The notes: generated by a model from the letters alone, not told the origin. A stretch of DNA of 64,000 nt from Acidimicrobiales bacterium (GCA_040219515.1 JAVJSI010000010.1:62001-126000), one strand, 5' to 3'; counted from the stretch's first letter, positions 8,504-18,023 are shown. Numbers and translations are program-made.

Positions 8504-8949
8504 GCCGACCTCGTGCGGAACACCGGCATCGGCGTGCCGTCCCGGTCGATCCATTCGAGCTCCACCGGGGCACCGATCTCCAGATCGTCGTCGGGGAAGT
8601 CGGCCGTGACCGTGGAGGTGAACCGCAGGGCGGGTTGCTCCTCGAGTTCGACCGTCACCACCGGATGACCGTCGCGATAGTCGACTCCCTCGGCGGGCGG
8701 GCCCTGGTGGAGTTCCATGAGCAGATGGATGGTGCCTCGACCCGACACCTCCTCGGGTGTCATGTTCCACGACCAGCAATCCGGACACATCGGTCGGCTC
8801 GGGTGCTGCCAGCGCCCGCAGTCGCCGCAGCGTGACATGAGGAGTCGGCGCTCCAGCCGGCCCCGGAAGTGCGCCGCGTTGTCGCGGTTGATGCCGTGGC
8901 CGCCGAAGCGGTCGATCAGTTGCTGGTCGTCTTCGCGGTTCTCGGGCAC
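8500..8949 (-). CDS. Zn-ribbon/OB-fold DUF35 protein, partner of thiolase-like protein
   Basis: A 149-residue protein with an N-terminal zinc ribbon (C41, C44, C55, C58 in CGDCGRW...CPDC) and an OB-fold C-terminus. DUF35 proteins bind thiolase-fold enzymes, channel acyl-CoA and activate aldolases such as Ltp2. The frame opens further upstream (ATG at 8991), but that would overlap the divergent gene. GTG at 8949 has a TACTGT box 6 nt before it and gives the usual DUF35 N-terminus, so I chose it. The stop overlaps the start of the thiolase-like gene, implying co-translation and a complex between the two products. Confidence 0.85.
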   Translation of the reverse strand: MPENREDDQQLIDRFGGHGINRDNAAHFRGRLERRLLMSRCGDCGRWQHPSRPMCPDCWSWNMTPEEVSGRGTIHLLMELHQGPPAEGVDYRDGHPVVTVELEEQPALRFTSTVTADFPDDDLEIGAPVELEWIDRDGTPMPVFRTRSA

Positions 8950-8955
8950 CGCGTG

Positions 8956-8962
8956 ACAGTAT
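8956..8962. promoter_or_regulatory. Back-to-back overlapping -10 boxes
   Basis: ACAGTAT at 8956-8962 provides TACTGT on the minus strand (6 nt before GTG 8949) and CAGTAT on the plus strand (7 nt before ATG 8970). The two start codons are only 20 nt apart. RNA polymerase probably cannot occupy both sites at once. Confidence 0.5.
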
Positions 8963-8969
8963 TCGCCGC

Positions 8970-10100
8970 ATGCCGGACAATCCCATTCCACAAGCCGCCG
9001 CCGCCCTCGATGACCTGATCGCCGCCCTCACCGAGATCCGCGACGGCTATGTCCTCGACGCCGCCCGGTGGATCGAACCGCTCGAGCAGGTCGAGTCGAT
9101 CCGCTACGTGGGTCAGATGCTCGCAGCGATGTCGGCGCTGTACTGGGAAGCGCAGCCTGAGCATCCCCGGTTCGTGTCGATCGTGGATCCCGGGCGCAAG
9201 CTCCAGGGCGACAACCCCGACGCGATCTACCACTACGCACGCATCGACGGCAGCCGGAAGTACCGGGTGACCGGACACATCACCGACGAGTGCTACACGT
9301 CGTTCACGTTGCACGGCCGGGCCGACGACGGTGGCATGGCCGGTCCGTTGCTCGGCGACATCAACGATCGGGCCCTCACCGTCGACGCCGAGGGCCGCTA
9401 CTCCCTCACGATCAGTGCCGATCAGGCCGACGCCGACGGCGGGGATTGGATCGAGCTCGATCCCGGCACGATCGCCGTCATCGTTCGTGGCTACTTCCAG
9501 CTGCCGGTCTCCGCCCAGAATGACAGCGAGGTGCACGTCGACATCGACATCGAGTGCCTCGATGTCGACACACCGCCGCCATCGCTCACCGACGGTTTCC
9601 TGGCCGAACGGATGAACGAGGGTCTCGCCTTCCTGCGCCAGGTCACGACCAGGCAGGGTCGCTTCGGCGAGAGCGGCGTCGGGGTGCCCTTCGCCTCCAC
9701 CGAGCCCAACGTGCTCCCGAAGCCGTTCAGCTTCCGCGATTCGGGACTTCCCGTTCCCGGCGCGGCCGACATCCACTACGCGATGTGTCGGTGGGACCTC
9801 GGTCCGGACGAAGCGCTCGTGATGCGGGGCACGATCCCCCCGGGCGTGTTCGTCAACGTCATGTTGTGGAACGCGCACATGCAGACGCTCGAGTACCGCG
9901 GTCGACAGAGCTCGCTCAACGGTGTGCAGATCCAGCTGGAGGACGACGGCACCTTCGAGATCTGGGTGTCGGCCAAGGACCCCGGTCACCCCAACTGGCT
10001 CGACACCGACGCGCATCGCCGCGGCACGGTCTTCTGGCGGTTTCTGCTGCCCGACGAGGACCCGGAACAGCCGACCAGTGAGGTCGTCACCCTCGGGTGA
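8970..10100 (+). CDS. DUF1214-domain protein
   Basis: A 376-residue protein without signal peptide or membrane segments. The C-terminal third (residues about 260-370) contains the DUF1214-like pattern YAMCRWDLGPDEALVMRG...PPGVFVNVMLWN followed by a conserved TFEIWVSAKDPGHPNWLDT segment. Proteins of this kind are frequent in actinobacterial lipid-catabolism clusters, but their biochemical role is not established. The gene is followed by an acyl-CoA ligase with no gap, which links it to activation of a carboxylic acid. The ATG at 8970 is 7 nt from its putative -10 box, so it is probably leaderless. Confidence 0.8.
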   Translation: MPDNPIPQAAAALDDLIAALTEIRDGYVLDAARWIEPLEQVESIRYVGQMLAAMSALYWEAQPEHPRFVSIVDPGRKLQGDNPDAIYHYARIDGSRKYRVTGHITDECYTSFTLHGRADDGGMAGPLLGDINDRALTVDAEGRYSLTISADQADADGGDWIELDPGTIAVIVRGYFQLPVSAQNDSEVHVDIDIECLDVDTPPPSLTDGFLAERMNEGLAFLRQVTTRQGRFGESGVGVPFASTEPNVLPKPFSFRDSGLPVPGAADIHYAMCRWDLGPDEALVMRGTIPPGVFVNVMLWNAHMQTLEYRGRQSSLNGVQIQLEDDGTFEIWVSAKDPGHPNWLDTDAHRRGTVFWRFLLPDEDPEQPTSEVVTLG

Positions 10101-10126
10101 TCAGCGTGATCGAGGAGGAGAACGCA

Positions 10127-11731
10127 ATGGACAAGGCCGTAATGGACAAGGCTGCGATCGTACGGTTCCAGATGGTGGAGCAGGACCTGCCCCACCTGAT
10201 CGACCAGTGGGTCGACGCGCAACCCGACACCCCGTTGCTCGTGTGGGAACCCCGGGACGGGCACACCCGGACCTGGACGTATCGCGAGTTCCGTGACGAC
10301 ACGCTGCGCATCGCCGCCGGTCTGGTGGCCCGAGGGGTGTCGCTCGGCGACCGGGTGCTGATCCACGCCGACAACTGTCCCGAGATGGTGCTGGCCTGGT
10401 ATGCGTGCGCCCGCATCGGCGCGGTGGGGGTCACCACCAACACTCGCTCGGTGGCCAACGAGGTCGCCTACTTCGCCTCGCACACGAAGGCGGTCGGCGC
10501 GATCACCCAGCCGCAGTACGCGGCACTCGTGAAGGATGCGGCGCCGCAACTCGGCTGGCTGGTGGTGACCGACGACGACTGCGGTGAGCCGGCGAGCGCC
10601 GAGGTGCCCGACGGGTTCGACGCGTGGGAGTCGCTCTTCGGCGACGCCTCGTCGGTGCCCGAGCGGCCGGCCGACCCGATGCTGCCGGTGGGGGTGATGT
10701 TCACCTCCGGCACCACATCGCTCCCCAAGGCCGTGGTGCACACCCACGCCAACGCCATCTGGACCAGCCGCGTCGGACCCCGCAACATCGACCTCCGCCC
10801 GGGCGACACCTACCTCATCTATCTGCCGTTCTTCCACGTCAACGCCCAGACCTGGTCGTTGTGGAGCGTGCTCGGCGTCGGCGGCACGATCGTCCTGCAG
10901 CCGAAGTTCTCGGCCAGCCGGTTCTGGGAGGTCGTCGAGCGTCATTCGGTCACCCACATCTCGCTGATCCCGTTCGTGTTCAAGGCCATCGGCGGGCAGG
11001 CGGTGCCCGAGCACACGATTCGCGTCGGCGTGTTCGGACTGGTCATGCCGGCGCTCGAGAAGATGCTGAACCTGCGGATCCTGCCCGCCTACGGCATGAC
11101 CGAGACCGTGATCCACGCCATCCACGCACCCCTGCATCACCCGTTCCCCGACCGCACGATGGGCTGGCCGACGCCGGGCTACGAAGCGCTCGTGGTCGAC
11201 CCCGACAGCGGCGAGATGTGTGGTCCCGAACAGACCGGCGAACTCTGGTTGCGTGGCACCCGTGGCATCCAGCTGTTCCTCGAGTACCTCGACAACCCCG
11301 AGGCCAATGCCAAGGCATTCACCGACGACGGCTGGTTCCGCACCGGCGACATGGTGATGGTCGACGGCAACGGGCAGTTCTTCTACCAGGAGCGCGACAA
11401 GGACCTGCTAAAGGTCGGTGGCGAGAACGTGTCGGCCAAACAGGTGGAGGACACCTGTCGGGCCGTCGGTGGCATCGCCGACATCGCCGTGGTCGGGCGC
11501 AGCCACGAGATGCTCGACCAGGTGGCGGTGGCGTTCGTCATCAGGGGCCCCGATGCCCCCGAGGACGAGGCCGCGCACGGCGCGGCCATCATCGAGCACT
11601 GTGCCGCCCAGCTCGCCGACTTCAAGGTGCCGCGGGCCGTGCACTTCGTCGACGACTTCCCCCGGGCCACCCTCGACAAGGTGGCCAAGAACAAGCTGCG
11701 CGACCTGGCCGAGTCGCTCGCCCAGGACTGA
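10127..11731 (+). CDS. AMP-binding acyl-CoA ligase (fatty acid or aromatic acid)
   Basis: A 534-residue ANL-superfamily adenylating enzyme that should convert a carboxylic acid to its CoA thioester through an acyl-AMP. The phosphate-binding loop MFTSGTTSLPKAVVH is near residue 190, the YGMTE motif near 323, GWFRTGD near 403 and KVGGENVSAKQVE near 427. The C-terminal catalytic Lys lies in LDKVAKNKLRD. An in-frame GTG at 10097 overlaps the previous stop, but a strong GAGGAGGAG ribosome site at 10112-10120 sits 6 nt before ATG 10127, so I chose the latter. The acyl chain it activates cannot be told from the sequence. Confidence 0.9.
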   Translation: MDKAVMDKAAIVRFQMVEQDLPHLIDQWVDAQPDTPLLVWEPRDGHTRTWTYREFRDDTLRIAAGLVARGVSLGDRVLIHADNCPEMVLAWYACARIGAVGVTTNTRSVANEVAYFASHTKAVGAITQPQYAALVKDAAPQLGWLVVTDDDCGEPASAEVPDGFDAWESLFGDASSVPERPADPMLPVGVMFTSGTTSLPKAVVHTHANAIWTSRVGPRNIDLRPGDTYLIYLPFFHVNAQTWSLWSVLGVGGTIVLQPKFSASRFWEVVERHSVTHISLIPFVFKAIGGQAVPEHTIRVGVFGLVMPALEKMLNLRILPAYGMTETVIHAIHAPLHHPFPDRTMGWPTPGYEALVVDPDSGEMCGPEQTGELWLRGTRGIQLFLEYLDNPEANAKAFTDDGWFRTGDMVMVDGNGQFFYQERDKDLLKVGGENVSAKQVEDTCRAVGGIADIAVVGRSHEMLDQVAVAFVIRGPDAPEDEAAHGAAIIEHCAAQLADFKVPRAVHFVDDFPRATLDKVAKNKLRDLAESLAQD

Positions 11732-11735
11732 CGTC

Positions 11736-12809
11736 GTGACCCCACGTCCGAGACCCGCAGTCGACGCGCTTCCCGCGTACCGGCCCGGAAAGGCCGCGGC
11801 CGAGGCCGAGGCGGAACACGGGATCACGAACGCCATCAAGCTCGCGTCCAACGAGACCCCGTGGGCGCCGGTGCCGTCGGTCGCGGCCGCCATCGAAGCG
11901 GCGGCGAAGGGCGTCAACCGCTACGCCGACCATCGGGCGACCGAACTCCGGGTTGCGCTGGCCCGATCGCTGCGGGTGGATCCGGCCGCGGTGACCGTCG
12001 GGTGTGGTTCGGTCGGCCTCCTCCAGCAGATCTGCCTCACCTACGTCGATCCCGGCGACGAGGTGGTGTATCCGTGGCGCTCGTTCGAGGTCTATCCCGT
12101 CTACACCCAGCTCGCCGGGGGAGTGGCCGTGACCGTTCCCCTGGTGGACCACGCGTTCGACCTCGATGCGGTGGCGGCGGCCGTGAACGAGCGGACCCGG
12201 CTCGTCTTTCTCGCTTCGCCCAACAATCCGACCGGCACCGCCGTCACCACCACCCAGCTCGAGGAGTTCCTCGATGCGGTTCCGTCGTCGGTACTCGTGG
12301 TCATCGACGAGGCCTATCGCGAGTTCAACGACCCGGCGGTGGGCGACCCGGTGCACGAGGTGCTGCCGCGCCACGACAACGCCGTGGTGCTGCGGACCTT
12401 CTCGAAGGCCCACGGACTCGCGGGTCTGCGGGTCGGCTACATGATCGCCGACCCCGAGGTGGTCGTGGCCGTGGACAAGACCCTCGTCCCCTTCGCGGTG
12501 AACGCATTGGCCCAGGCCGCCGCCATCGCCGCGATCGACGCATCGGCCGAGATCGTCGAACGAGTGGCACTGGTCGAGCGCGAACGCAGCCGCGTCGTGG
12601 AAGCCCTACGAGCGGCCGGGCACGAGTTCCCCGATCCCACCGCGAACTTCGTCTGGTTGCCCTTCGGCGAGAGAACCGACGACATCCACCTCGGTCTCGA
12701 GCGTATGGGTGTGGTGACGCGCCCGTTCCCGGGCGAAGGCATCCGGGTGACGATCGGGACCACGGAGGAGAACGACCGCTTCGTCGCTGCCCTCGCCGAC
12801 GTGGTCTGA
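11736..12809 (+). CDS. hisC: Histidinol-phosphate aminotransferase-like PLP enzyme
   Basis: A 357-residue fold-type I aminotransferase with the length and motifs of HisC. SPNNPTGT, the PLP-binding VVIDEAYREF, the Schiff-base Lys K224 in RTFSKAHGLAGLRVGY and the C-terminal GEGIRVTIGT are all present. HisC transfers the amino group from glutamate to imidazole-acetol phosphate; members of this group also act on phenylalanine or tyrosine. No other his gene is in the window, so it may be a second, aromatic-specific copy. The start is GTG at 11736, 4 nt after the ligase stop, so co-transcription with the ligase is likely. Confidence 0.85.
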   Translation: MTPRPRPAVDALPAYRPGKAAAEAEAEHGITNAIKLASNETPWAPVPSVAAAIEAAAKGVNRYADHRATELRVALARSLRVDPAAVTVGCGSVGLLQQICLTYVDPGDEVVYPWRSFEVYPVYTQLAGGVAVTVPLVDHAFDLDAVAAAVNERTRLVFLASPNNPTGTAVTTTQLEEFLDAVPSSVLVVIDEAYREFNDPAVGDPVHEVLPRHDNAVVLRTFSKAHGLAGLRVGYMIADPEVVVAVDKTLVPFAVNALAQAAAIAAIDASAEIVERVALVERERSRVVEALRAAGHEFPDPTANFVWLPFGERTDDIHLGLERMGVVTRPFPGEGIRVTIGTTEENDRFVAALADVV

Positions 12810-12813
12810 GCGC

Positions 12814-13914
12814 CTAGCGCGCCACCGACCGGCCGCGCCCGGCGGCGAGGTGATCGGGAATGGTGATGCCCATCTCGGCGGCGAGCGGCGCCAAGCGCGG
12901 ATCGATGGGCGCGCCCACGGCATCGAGAACCCGGCTCACCATCGAGAAGTTGCCGGCGATCATCGCGACGCGGTCGGTGGACGCCGATCCGAGGGCCTCT
13001 TCGAGCGTCGCGCGGGCACCGTCGATCTCCTCCTCGTCGCGGAGCACGACCGCGTCGACGAACGCAGTTATGGCGGCGCCGTGATGGATCCCCGTGTCGC
13101 CCACACCCCTGACGATCGGGCCCGGTACGAGGGTTGCCTTGCCGATCGAGGCGCCGGCGCGGAGCATCGCGGTGTGCTCGAGCAGCCCGTGTGCGCAGCG
13201 ACAGAGCGCGGCGGTGCGCGCCGCGACGAGCTCCATCTGGGCACGGGTGAGGCCGTTGCGTTCGACCCGGGGTTCGGCCATTTCGTCGATCGTGAGGTAG
13301 AGCGATCGCTGGAGGTCGAACATCGCCTCGGCCTCGGCCGGCACCGCACTCAACGACGAGACGGCGTCGGTTGGTCCGACGGTCGGTGCCCAGCCCGTGG
13401 TGAGCGCCGCTCCTTCGCCTCGCTGACGGGTCGGCTCGCCGGCCTCGGGTTCGGGAAGGAGTGGCGCCTTCTGGTCGAGACCGAACGCGGTCACGTCGAG
13501 GCCGACCACGCGACTGACGATGCCGACGACCTCGACGTAGGGGAAACCGGCGAGGCCCTCGTGTTCCCACCGGGCGACGTCGATGCCGCGCACGGTTGAG
13601 GCATCGACCGCCAGTCGACGAGTGGCTTCCTCGACCGGCCCGGGCAGCACTCCCGAGAGTGGTTCACCGCCGGCGGCCCGCCGGGCGTCGGCGGCGATGG
13701 CGAGCCGCTCCCCGGCCGTCCACCAGGTGCCCGGTCGGGCGAGTCGAGTCCATTCGCGGTCGACCAGCATCTCGAACACCACCAGTGGCGGCGGTCCTTC
13801 GACTTCCAGCGGCGGATTGCGTCGCTCTTCGACGGGAGAGGCCACCGGGATCGTCCGGGGTTCGACGACGGGCTCAGCGACCGTTGCGCGCTTCCTTCGC
13901 CTGAAGAGACCCAT
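12814..13914 (-). CDS. Conserved hypothetical protein, possibly distantly AhpD-like
   Basis: A 366-residue protein whose function I do not recognise. A basic N-terminus (MGLFRRRKR) is followed by a proline-rich low-complexity stretch to residue 45. The region near residues 215-260 (GLTRAQMELVAARTAALCRCAHGLLEHTAML) resembles the helix carrying the CxxC-H motif of AhpD/carboxymuconolactone decarboxylases, but with CRCAHG in place of CxxC. There is no signal peptide or membrane segment. The frame is open further upstream to 14031, but that would overlap the upstream FAH gene; ATG at 13914 gives a natural N-terminus. Its stop is 4 nt from the convergent hisC stop. Confidence 0.7.
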   Translation of the reverse strand: MGLFRRRKRATVAEPVVEPRTIPVASPVEERRNPPLEVEGPPPLVVFEMLVDREWTRLARPGTWWTAGERLAIAADARRAAGGEPLSGVLPGPVEEATRRLAVDASTVRGIDVARWEHEGLAGFPYVEVVGIVSRVVGLDVTAFGLDQKAPLLPEPEAGEPTRQRGEGAALTTGWAPTVGPTDAVSSLSAVPAEAEAMFDLQRSLYLTIDEMAEPRVERNGLTRAQMELVAARTAALCRCAHGLLEHTAMLRAGASIGKATLVPGPIVRGVGDTGIHHGAAITAFVDAVVLRDEEEIDGARATLEEALGSASTDRVAMIAGNFSMVSRVLDAVGAPIDPRLAPLAAEMGITIPDHLAAGRGRSVAR

Positions 13915-13952
13915 TCGAACATTCTCGCAGCTGGCGACCACTTCCTCGGGTT

Positions 13953-14771
13953 TCACCCCGGTCGGCAGGTGTTGACGCATTCGCCGAGGCCGTCGATCGT
14001 CGTGCGCAGAACGGACCCGTCGCGCAGCCATTCCGGCGGGGTACGGGCCGCACCCACGCCGCCGGGGGTGCCGGTGGCGATCACGTCGCCCGGCTCGAGC
14101 GTGAGGATCGTGCTGAGGTCCGAGACGATGTCGATGGCGTTGAACACGAGTTCGCTGGTGTTGCTGGACTGCTTCACCACACCGTCGACCTCGGTGGAGA
14201 TCGCGAGCCCCGAACCGTCGCCGATCTCGTCGGTGGTGACGAGATCGGGGCCGAGGGGAGTCATGCCCTCGAAGGTCTTCCCGGCCAGGAACTGGGTGGT
14301 GCGACGCTGATAGTCGCGCACCGACACGTCGTTGAGTACCGTGAAGCCGGCGATCGCGGCCATCGCCTCGCGGGCCGATCCGTGCCGCAACTCACGGCCG
14401 ATCACGATGGTGAGTTCACCCTCCCAGTCGATGTGCGTCGACACGTCGGGGGAGGGGAGGATGATGTCGTCCCGGGCTCCGATGAGGGCCTGGCGGAACT
14501 TCGCGAAGTAGGTCGGCGCCGTCGGGACGTCGCGACCCATCTCGGCGATGTGATCGCGATAGTTGACGCCGACGCAGACGATCTTGCCCGGGTGGGTGAC
14601 GAGCGGCGCGAGCGCGAAGTCGGCCGCCGGTCGGGCCATGTCGTCGCCCGCGGCGATGCCCCCGTCGCGGAGGTACTCGCCCACGTCGCTCGCATCGAGG
14701 AGCTCCAGCTCGTCGCCCTCGACCCGGGCGGCGCGGGTGCCGGTGTCGGTTCGGACGGTCGTCAGTCGCAT
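13953..14771 (-). CDS. Fumarylacetoacetate hydrolase family protein
   Basis: A 272-residue FAH-superfamily enzyme. The catalytic domain starts near residue 60 (KIVCVGVNYRDHIAEMG). It contains the metal-binding HIDWEGELTIVIGREL (residues 121-136) and the C-terminal GDVIATGTPGGVGAARTP. The family includes acylpyruvate hydrolases, 2-hydroxymuconate pathway decarboxylases and oxaloacetate tautomerases, and members cannot be told apart from sequence alone. The short N-terminal domain fits the one-domain bacterial type. A minus-strand TAGCCT box (complement of 14778-14783) lies 6 nt upstream of the ATG. That box overlaps the tail of the upstream gene, so this gene has its own leaderless promoter. 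Confidence 0.88.
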   Translation of the reverse strand: MRLTTVRTDTGTRAARVEGDELELLDASDVGEYLRDGGIAAGDDMARPAADFALAPLVTHPGKIVCVGVNYRDHIAEMGRDVPTAPTYFAKFRQALIGARDDIILPSPDVSTHIDWEGELTIVIGRELRHGSAREAMAAIAGFTVLNDVSVRDYQRRTTQFLAGKTFEGMTPLGPDLVTTDEIGDGSGLAISTEVDGVVKQSSNTSELVFNAIDIVSDLSTILTLEPGDVIATGTPGGVGAARTPPEWLRDGSVLRTTIDGLGECVNTCRPG

Positions 14772-14780
14772 CCGGTGAGG

Positions 14781-16079
14781 CTAACCCTGCGGCTGATCGC
14801 CGAAGTCGTACGAGACCTGGGGAACGGTGCGCTCGAAACCGTCGGCGCCGAACAGCGCGAAGTTCCGCGGGTCGGCGAAGCGGGCGATGAACACCCCGGG
14901 GAACGTGCCCCGCTTGTTGCGCAACAACGTGACCGTCTCGTTGTAGAAGGCGCGGGTGCCGGCGATGCGGTTCTCCGTGTCGGCCAGCTCTTGTTGAAGT
15001 CGGTGCACCGTGGTGTCGGCGCGGAGCTCGGGATGGTCCTCGATCACCACCAGCAGTTTCTGGATGGCATCGGTCTGCTCGCGGACCTCGGCGTCGGCCC
15101 GCTCGACCGTGGCCGCGTCGGGCACATCGCCCACCACCGAGGACCGGGCAACCGCCACGGTCTCCTGGGTGTGGCGTTCGTGCGCCATCGTTTCCCGTGC
15201 CACGGTCGCCAGGGCGGGAATGAGGTCGCGGCGGCGAGCGAGCTGCACGTCGATGAGACTCCAGGCCCGCGCCGCCCGCTGGACGAACGACTGGAGCTGA
15301 TTGAACACCGTGAGCGACACGGCGGACAGGAGCAGCAGCGCGAGCGCGCCGATGGTCAACGGCAGTGCGATCGGGTCGTCGATGCCGCCGGCGCCCCAGA
15401 TGGCGAGGGCGACGCCGCCGGCGAGGAAGATCGGCACCGCGATGCCGGCCCGGCGGGTGTGCGATTCCTCCGGTCGGGTCGAGATCACGAACGGCCGTCC
15501 GTGATCGATCCGGGGCACCGCTGCGTCGCCGGGCATCGAGGCATCGCCGACCACGAACAGGGCGTCACCGATGGCGATCGCCGTCTCGGTGTGGCGGTAG
15601 CGGCCGGTGCGGTCGTCGAGGCTGACGAGGCGAGCGAGAAACCCCTTCTTCTCCCCGTCGCGGAAGGTCTCGTTGGCCAGCGTGCGGGGCGAGATCGACG
15701 CGTCGGCGAACACGACCTCGATGGCGCCGGAGTCGTCGACGACGTGCACGCTCGGGTGGGCGCCCGACTTCGTGTCGATCTCGTGCCACTCCGTGTAGGT
15801 CTCGGTGCGGGTGCTGGTGCGCCCCTCACTGTCGGTGTCGGTGACGGTGCGCGTGTGTTGCCGCTCCTCCTCGAGCCGATAGGTCCACCAGACCGACGGC
15901 GTGTTCGTGAGGTGGCTCGAGAGGGGGGTCTCGTGCCAGGCCCGACCCTTCACTTCGTTGCGGCCGGCGTAGACGGCGGCCGCTGGTGTGGTGCCGAGAT
16001 CGGCGTAGACGCGGCGGCGGCGGTCGAACGACCAGGCTGCGACGAACGCCAGGGGTGCGACGAACAGCGGCCAGATCAT
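14781..16079 (-). CDS. Membrane protein with GIDE-like and LemA domains
   Basis: A 432-residue two-part protein. Residues 1-20 form a membrane anchor. Residues 30-215 resemble the GIDE domain of MULAN-type membrane proteins, with an SVWWTYRLEEER strand pattern and a conserved second half. Residues 220-262 hold two further hydrophobic segments. Residues 262-425 match LemA: FNQLQSFVQRAARAWSLIDVQLARRRDLIPAL, a long helical region and the closing FPGVFIARF. LemA proteins have an extracytoplasmic N-terminus and a helical bundle of unknown role. The fusion suggests a membrane stress or scaffold protein; no enzymatic activity is inferred. The GIDE call is weaker than the LemA call. Confidence 0.78.
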   Translation of the reverse strand: MIWPLFVAPLAFVAAWSFDRRRRVYADLGTTPAAAVYAGRNEVKGRAWHETPLSSHLTNTPSVWWTYRLEEERQHTRTVTDTDSEGRTSTRTETYTEWHEIDTKSGAHPSVHVVDDSGAIEVVFADASISPRTLANETFRDGEKKGFLARLVSLDDRTGRYRHTETAIAIGDALFVVGDASMPGDAAVPRIDHGRPFVISTRPEESHTRRAGIAVPIFLAGGVALAIWGAGGIDDPIALPLTIGALALLLLSAVSLTVFNQLQSFVQRAARAWSLIDVQLARRRDLIPALATVARETMAHERHTQETVAVARSSVVGDVPDAATVERADAEVREQTDAIQKLLVVIEDHPELRADTTVHRLQQELADTENRIAGTRAFYNETVTLLRNKRGTFPGVFIARFADPRNFALFGADGFERTVPQVSYDFGDQPQG

Positions 16080-16100
16080 CTCGAGGCGACGTGATTTCGC

Positions 16101-17954
16101 TCAGCGTTTGAGCTGGCTGACGTCGCGCACCGCGCCGCGATCGGCCGAGGTGGTCATCGCGGCGTAGGCCTGGAGCGCCGCGGAGACGACACGGTCACGG
16201 CCGACCGGCTGCCATCCGTCGGCGCCCTTGGCATCCATGGCGAAGCGGCGGGCGGCCAGTTCGTCATCGCTGATGCGCAGGTTGATCGAGCGGTTCGGGA
16301 TGTCGATGTCGATCATGTCGCCGTCCTCGATGAGGCCGATGGCACCACCCTCGGCCGCTTCGGGCGAGGCGTGCCCGATGGCGAGCCCCGAGGTGCCGCC
16401 CGAGAAGCGGCCGTCGGTGAGGAGCGCGCATTCCTTCCCGAGACCACGGCTCTTGATGTAGGACGTGGGGTAGAGCATCTCCTGCATGCCGGGACCGCCA
16501 CGGGGACCCTCGTAGCGCACGATGACGACGTCGCCGGGCTGGAGGACCGACTCGTCGAGGATGCCCTCGCAGGCGGCGTCCTGGCTCTCGAACACGCGGG
16601 CCGGCCCGGAGAACACGTGGATCGACTCGTCGACGCCGGCCGTCTTCACGATGCAGCCCTTTTCGGCGATGTTGCCGAAGAGCACCGCGAGTCCGCCCTC
16701 GGCGCTGTAGGGCTTGGCGACGGTGCGGATGCAGCCCTCGTCGCGATCGGTGTCGAGGGTGGGCCACCGCTCGGCCTGACTGAACGCGACCTGGGTGGGG
16801 ATGCCGGCGGGTCCGGCCCGGAAGAACTCGGTCACCTCGGCGCTCGGGTCGCGCATGACGTCCCACTGGTCGAGGGCAGCAGCCAGGGACTCGCTGTGCA
16901 CGGTCGGGAGGCTGGTGTCGAGCAGCCCGCCGCGATCGAGTTCACCGAGGATGCCCATGATGCCGCCGGCCCGGTGCACGTCCTCGACGTGGTACTTCTC
17001 GGTGCTCGGGGCGACCTTGCAGATGTTGGGTGAATTGCGGCTGAGGCGATCGATGTCGGCCATCGTGAAATCGACCCCGCCCTCCTGGGCGGCGGCGAGG
17101 ATGTGGAGCACGGTGTTGGTCGAGCCACCCATGGCGATGTCGAGAACCATCGCGTTCTCGAAGGCCGCCTTCGTGCAGATCGAGCGGGGCAGGACCGTGT
17201 CGTCGTCCTTTTCGTAGTAGCGGCGGGCGATGTCGACGATGCGGCGGCCGGCTTCGAGGAACAGCTGTTCGCGATCGGCGTGGGTGGCGAGGGTGGTGCC
17301 GTTGCCCGGCAACGACAGGCCGAGCGCTTCGGTGAGACAGTTCATCGAGTTGGCGGTGAACATGCCCGAGCAGGAGCCACACGTGGGGCAGGCCGACCGT
17401 TCCATCTGGAGCAGGTCCTCGTCGCTCACCGAGCTGTCGCCGGCCGCGATCATCGGGTTGATGAGATCGAGCTTGACGCTCACGCCCGCGAGCTTGGTCT
17501 TGCCGGCCTCCATCGGGCCGCCGCTCACGAAGATCGTGGGGATGTTGAGCCGCATCGCGGCGTTGAGCATGCCGGGCGTGATCTTGTCGCAGTTGGAGAT
17601 GCAGACGAGAGCATCGGCGCAGTGCGCGTTGACCATGTACTCGACCGAATCGGCGATGAGGTCGCGGCTCGGAAGGCTGTAGAGCATGCCGCCGTGGCCC
17701 ATCGCGATGCCGTCGTCGACGGCGATGGTGTTGAATTCCTTGGCCACTCCGCCGGCCGCTTCGATCTCGCGGGCGACGAGCTGACCCAGGTCCTTCAGGT
17801 GCACGTGACCGGGCACGAACTGGGTGAACGAGTTCGAGATGGCGATGATCGGCTTGTCGAAGTCGTCGTCGCCCATGCCGGTGGCTCGCCAGAGAGCGCG
17901 GGCGCCGGCCATGTTGCGGCCGTGGGTGGTGGTGCGGGAGCGATACTCGGGCAT
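16101..17954 (-). CDS. ilvD: Dihydroxy-acid dehydratase
   Basis: A 617-residue IlvD, almost exactly the length of the E. coli enzyme. It dehydrates 2,3-dihydroxy-isovalerate and -methylvalerate to the 2-keto acids in valine, isoleucine and leucine synthesis. The iron-sulfur cluster signatures are present: NCDKITPGM near residue 123 and [18 protein letters not shown] near 190. The substrate/Mg region [21 protein letters not shown] is near 525. The minus-strand TAGGCT box (complement of 17961-17966) is 6 nt upstream of ATG 17954, so a leaderless transcript is likely. No other ilv gene is nearby. Confidence 0.96.
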   Translation of the reverse strand: MPEYRSRTTTHGRNMAGARALWRATGMGDDDFDKPIIAISNSFTQFVPGHVHLKDLGQLVAREIEAAGGVAKEFNTIAVDDGIAMGHGGMLYSLPSRDLIADSVEYMVNAHCADALVCISNCDKITPGMLNAAMRLNIPTIFVSGGPMEAGKTKLAGVSVKLDLINPMIAAGDSSVSDEDLLQMERSACPTCGSCSGMFTANSMNCLTEALGLSLPGNGTTLATHADREQLFLEAGRRIVDIARRYYEKDDDTVLPRSICTKAAFENAMVLDIAMGGSTNTVLHILAAAQEGGVDFTMADIDRLSRNSPNICKVAPSTEKYHVEDVHRAGGIMGILGELDRGGLLDTSLPTVHSESLAAALDQWDVMRDPSAEVTEFFRAGPAGIPTQVAFSQAERWPTLDTDRDEGCIRTVAKPYSAEGGLAVLFGNIAEKGCIVKTAGVDESIHVFSGPARVFESQDAACEGILDESVLQPGDVVIVRYEGPRGGPGMQEMLYPTSYIKSRGLGKECALLTDGRFSGGTSGLAIGHASPEAAEGGAIGLIEDGDMIDIDIPNRSINLRISDDELAARRFAMDAKGADGWQPVGRDRVVSAALQAYAAMTTSADRGAVRDVSQLKR

Positions 17955-18011
17955 GCATCGAGCCTACGGCTGGCGTCGGCGCTCGGCCCAGTTTTCTCGG
18001 GAGGGCTGGTC

Positions 18012-18017
18012 TATCCT
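18012..18017 (+). promoter_or_regulatory. -10 box (TATCCT) of leaderless DUF2269-like gene
   Basis: TATCCT ends 6 nt before ATG 18024, with no Shine-Dalgarno sequence between them. The divergent ilvD box TAGGCT (complement of 17961-17966) is 45 nt away, so the two genes share a short intergenic control region. Confidence 0.5.
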
Positions 18018-18023
18018 CGCCGA

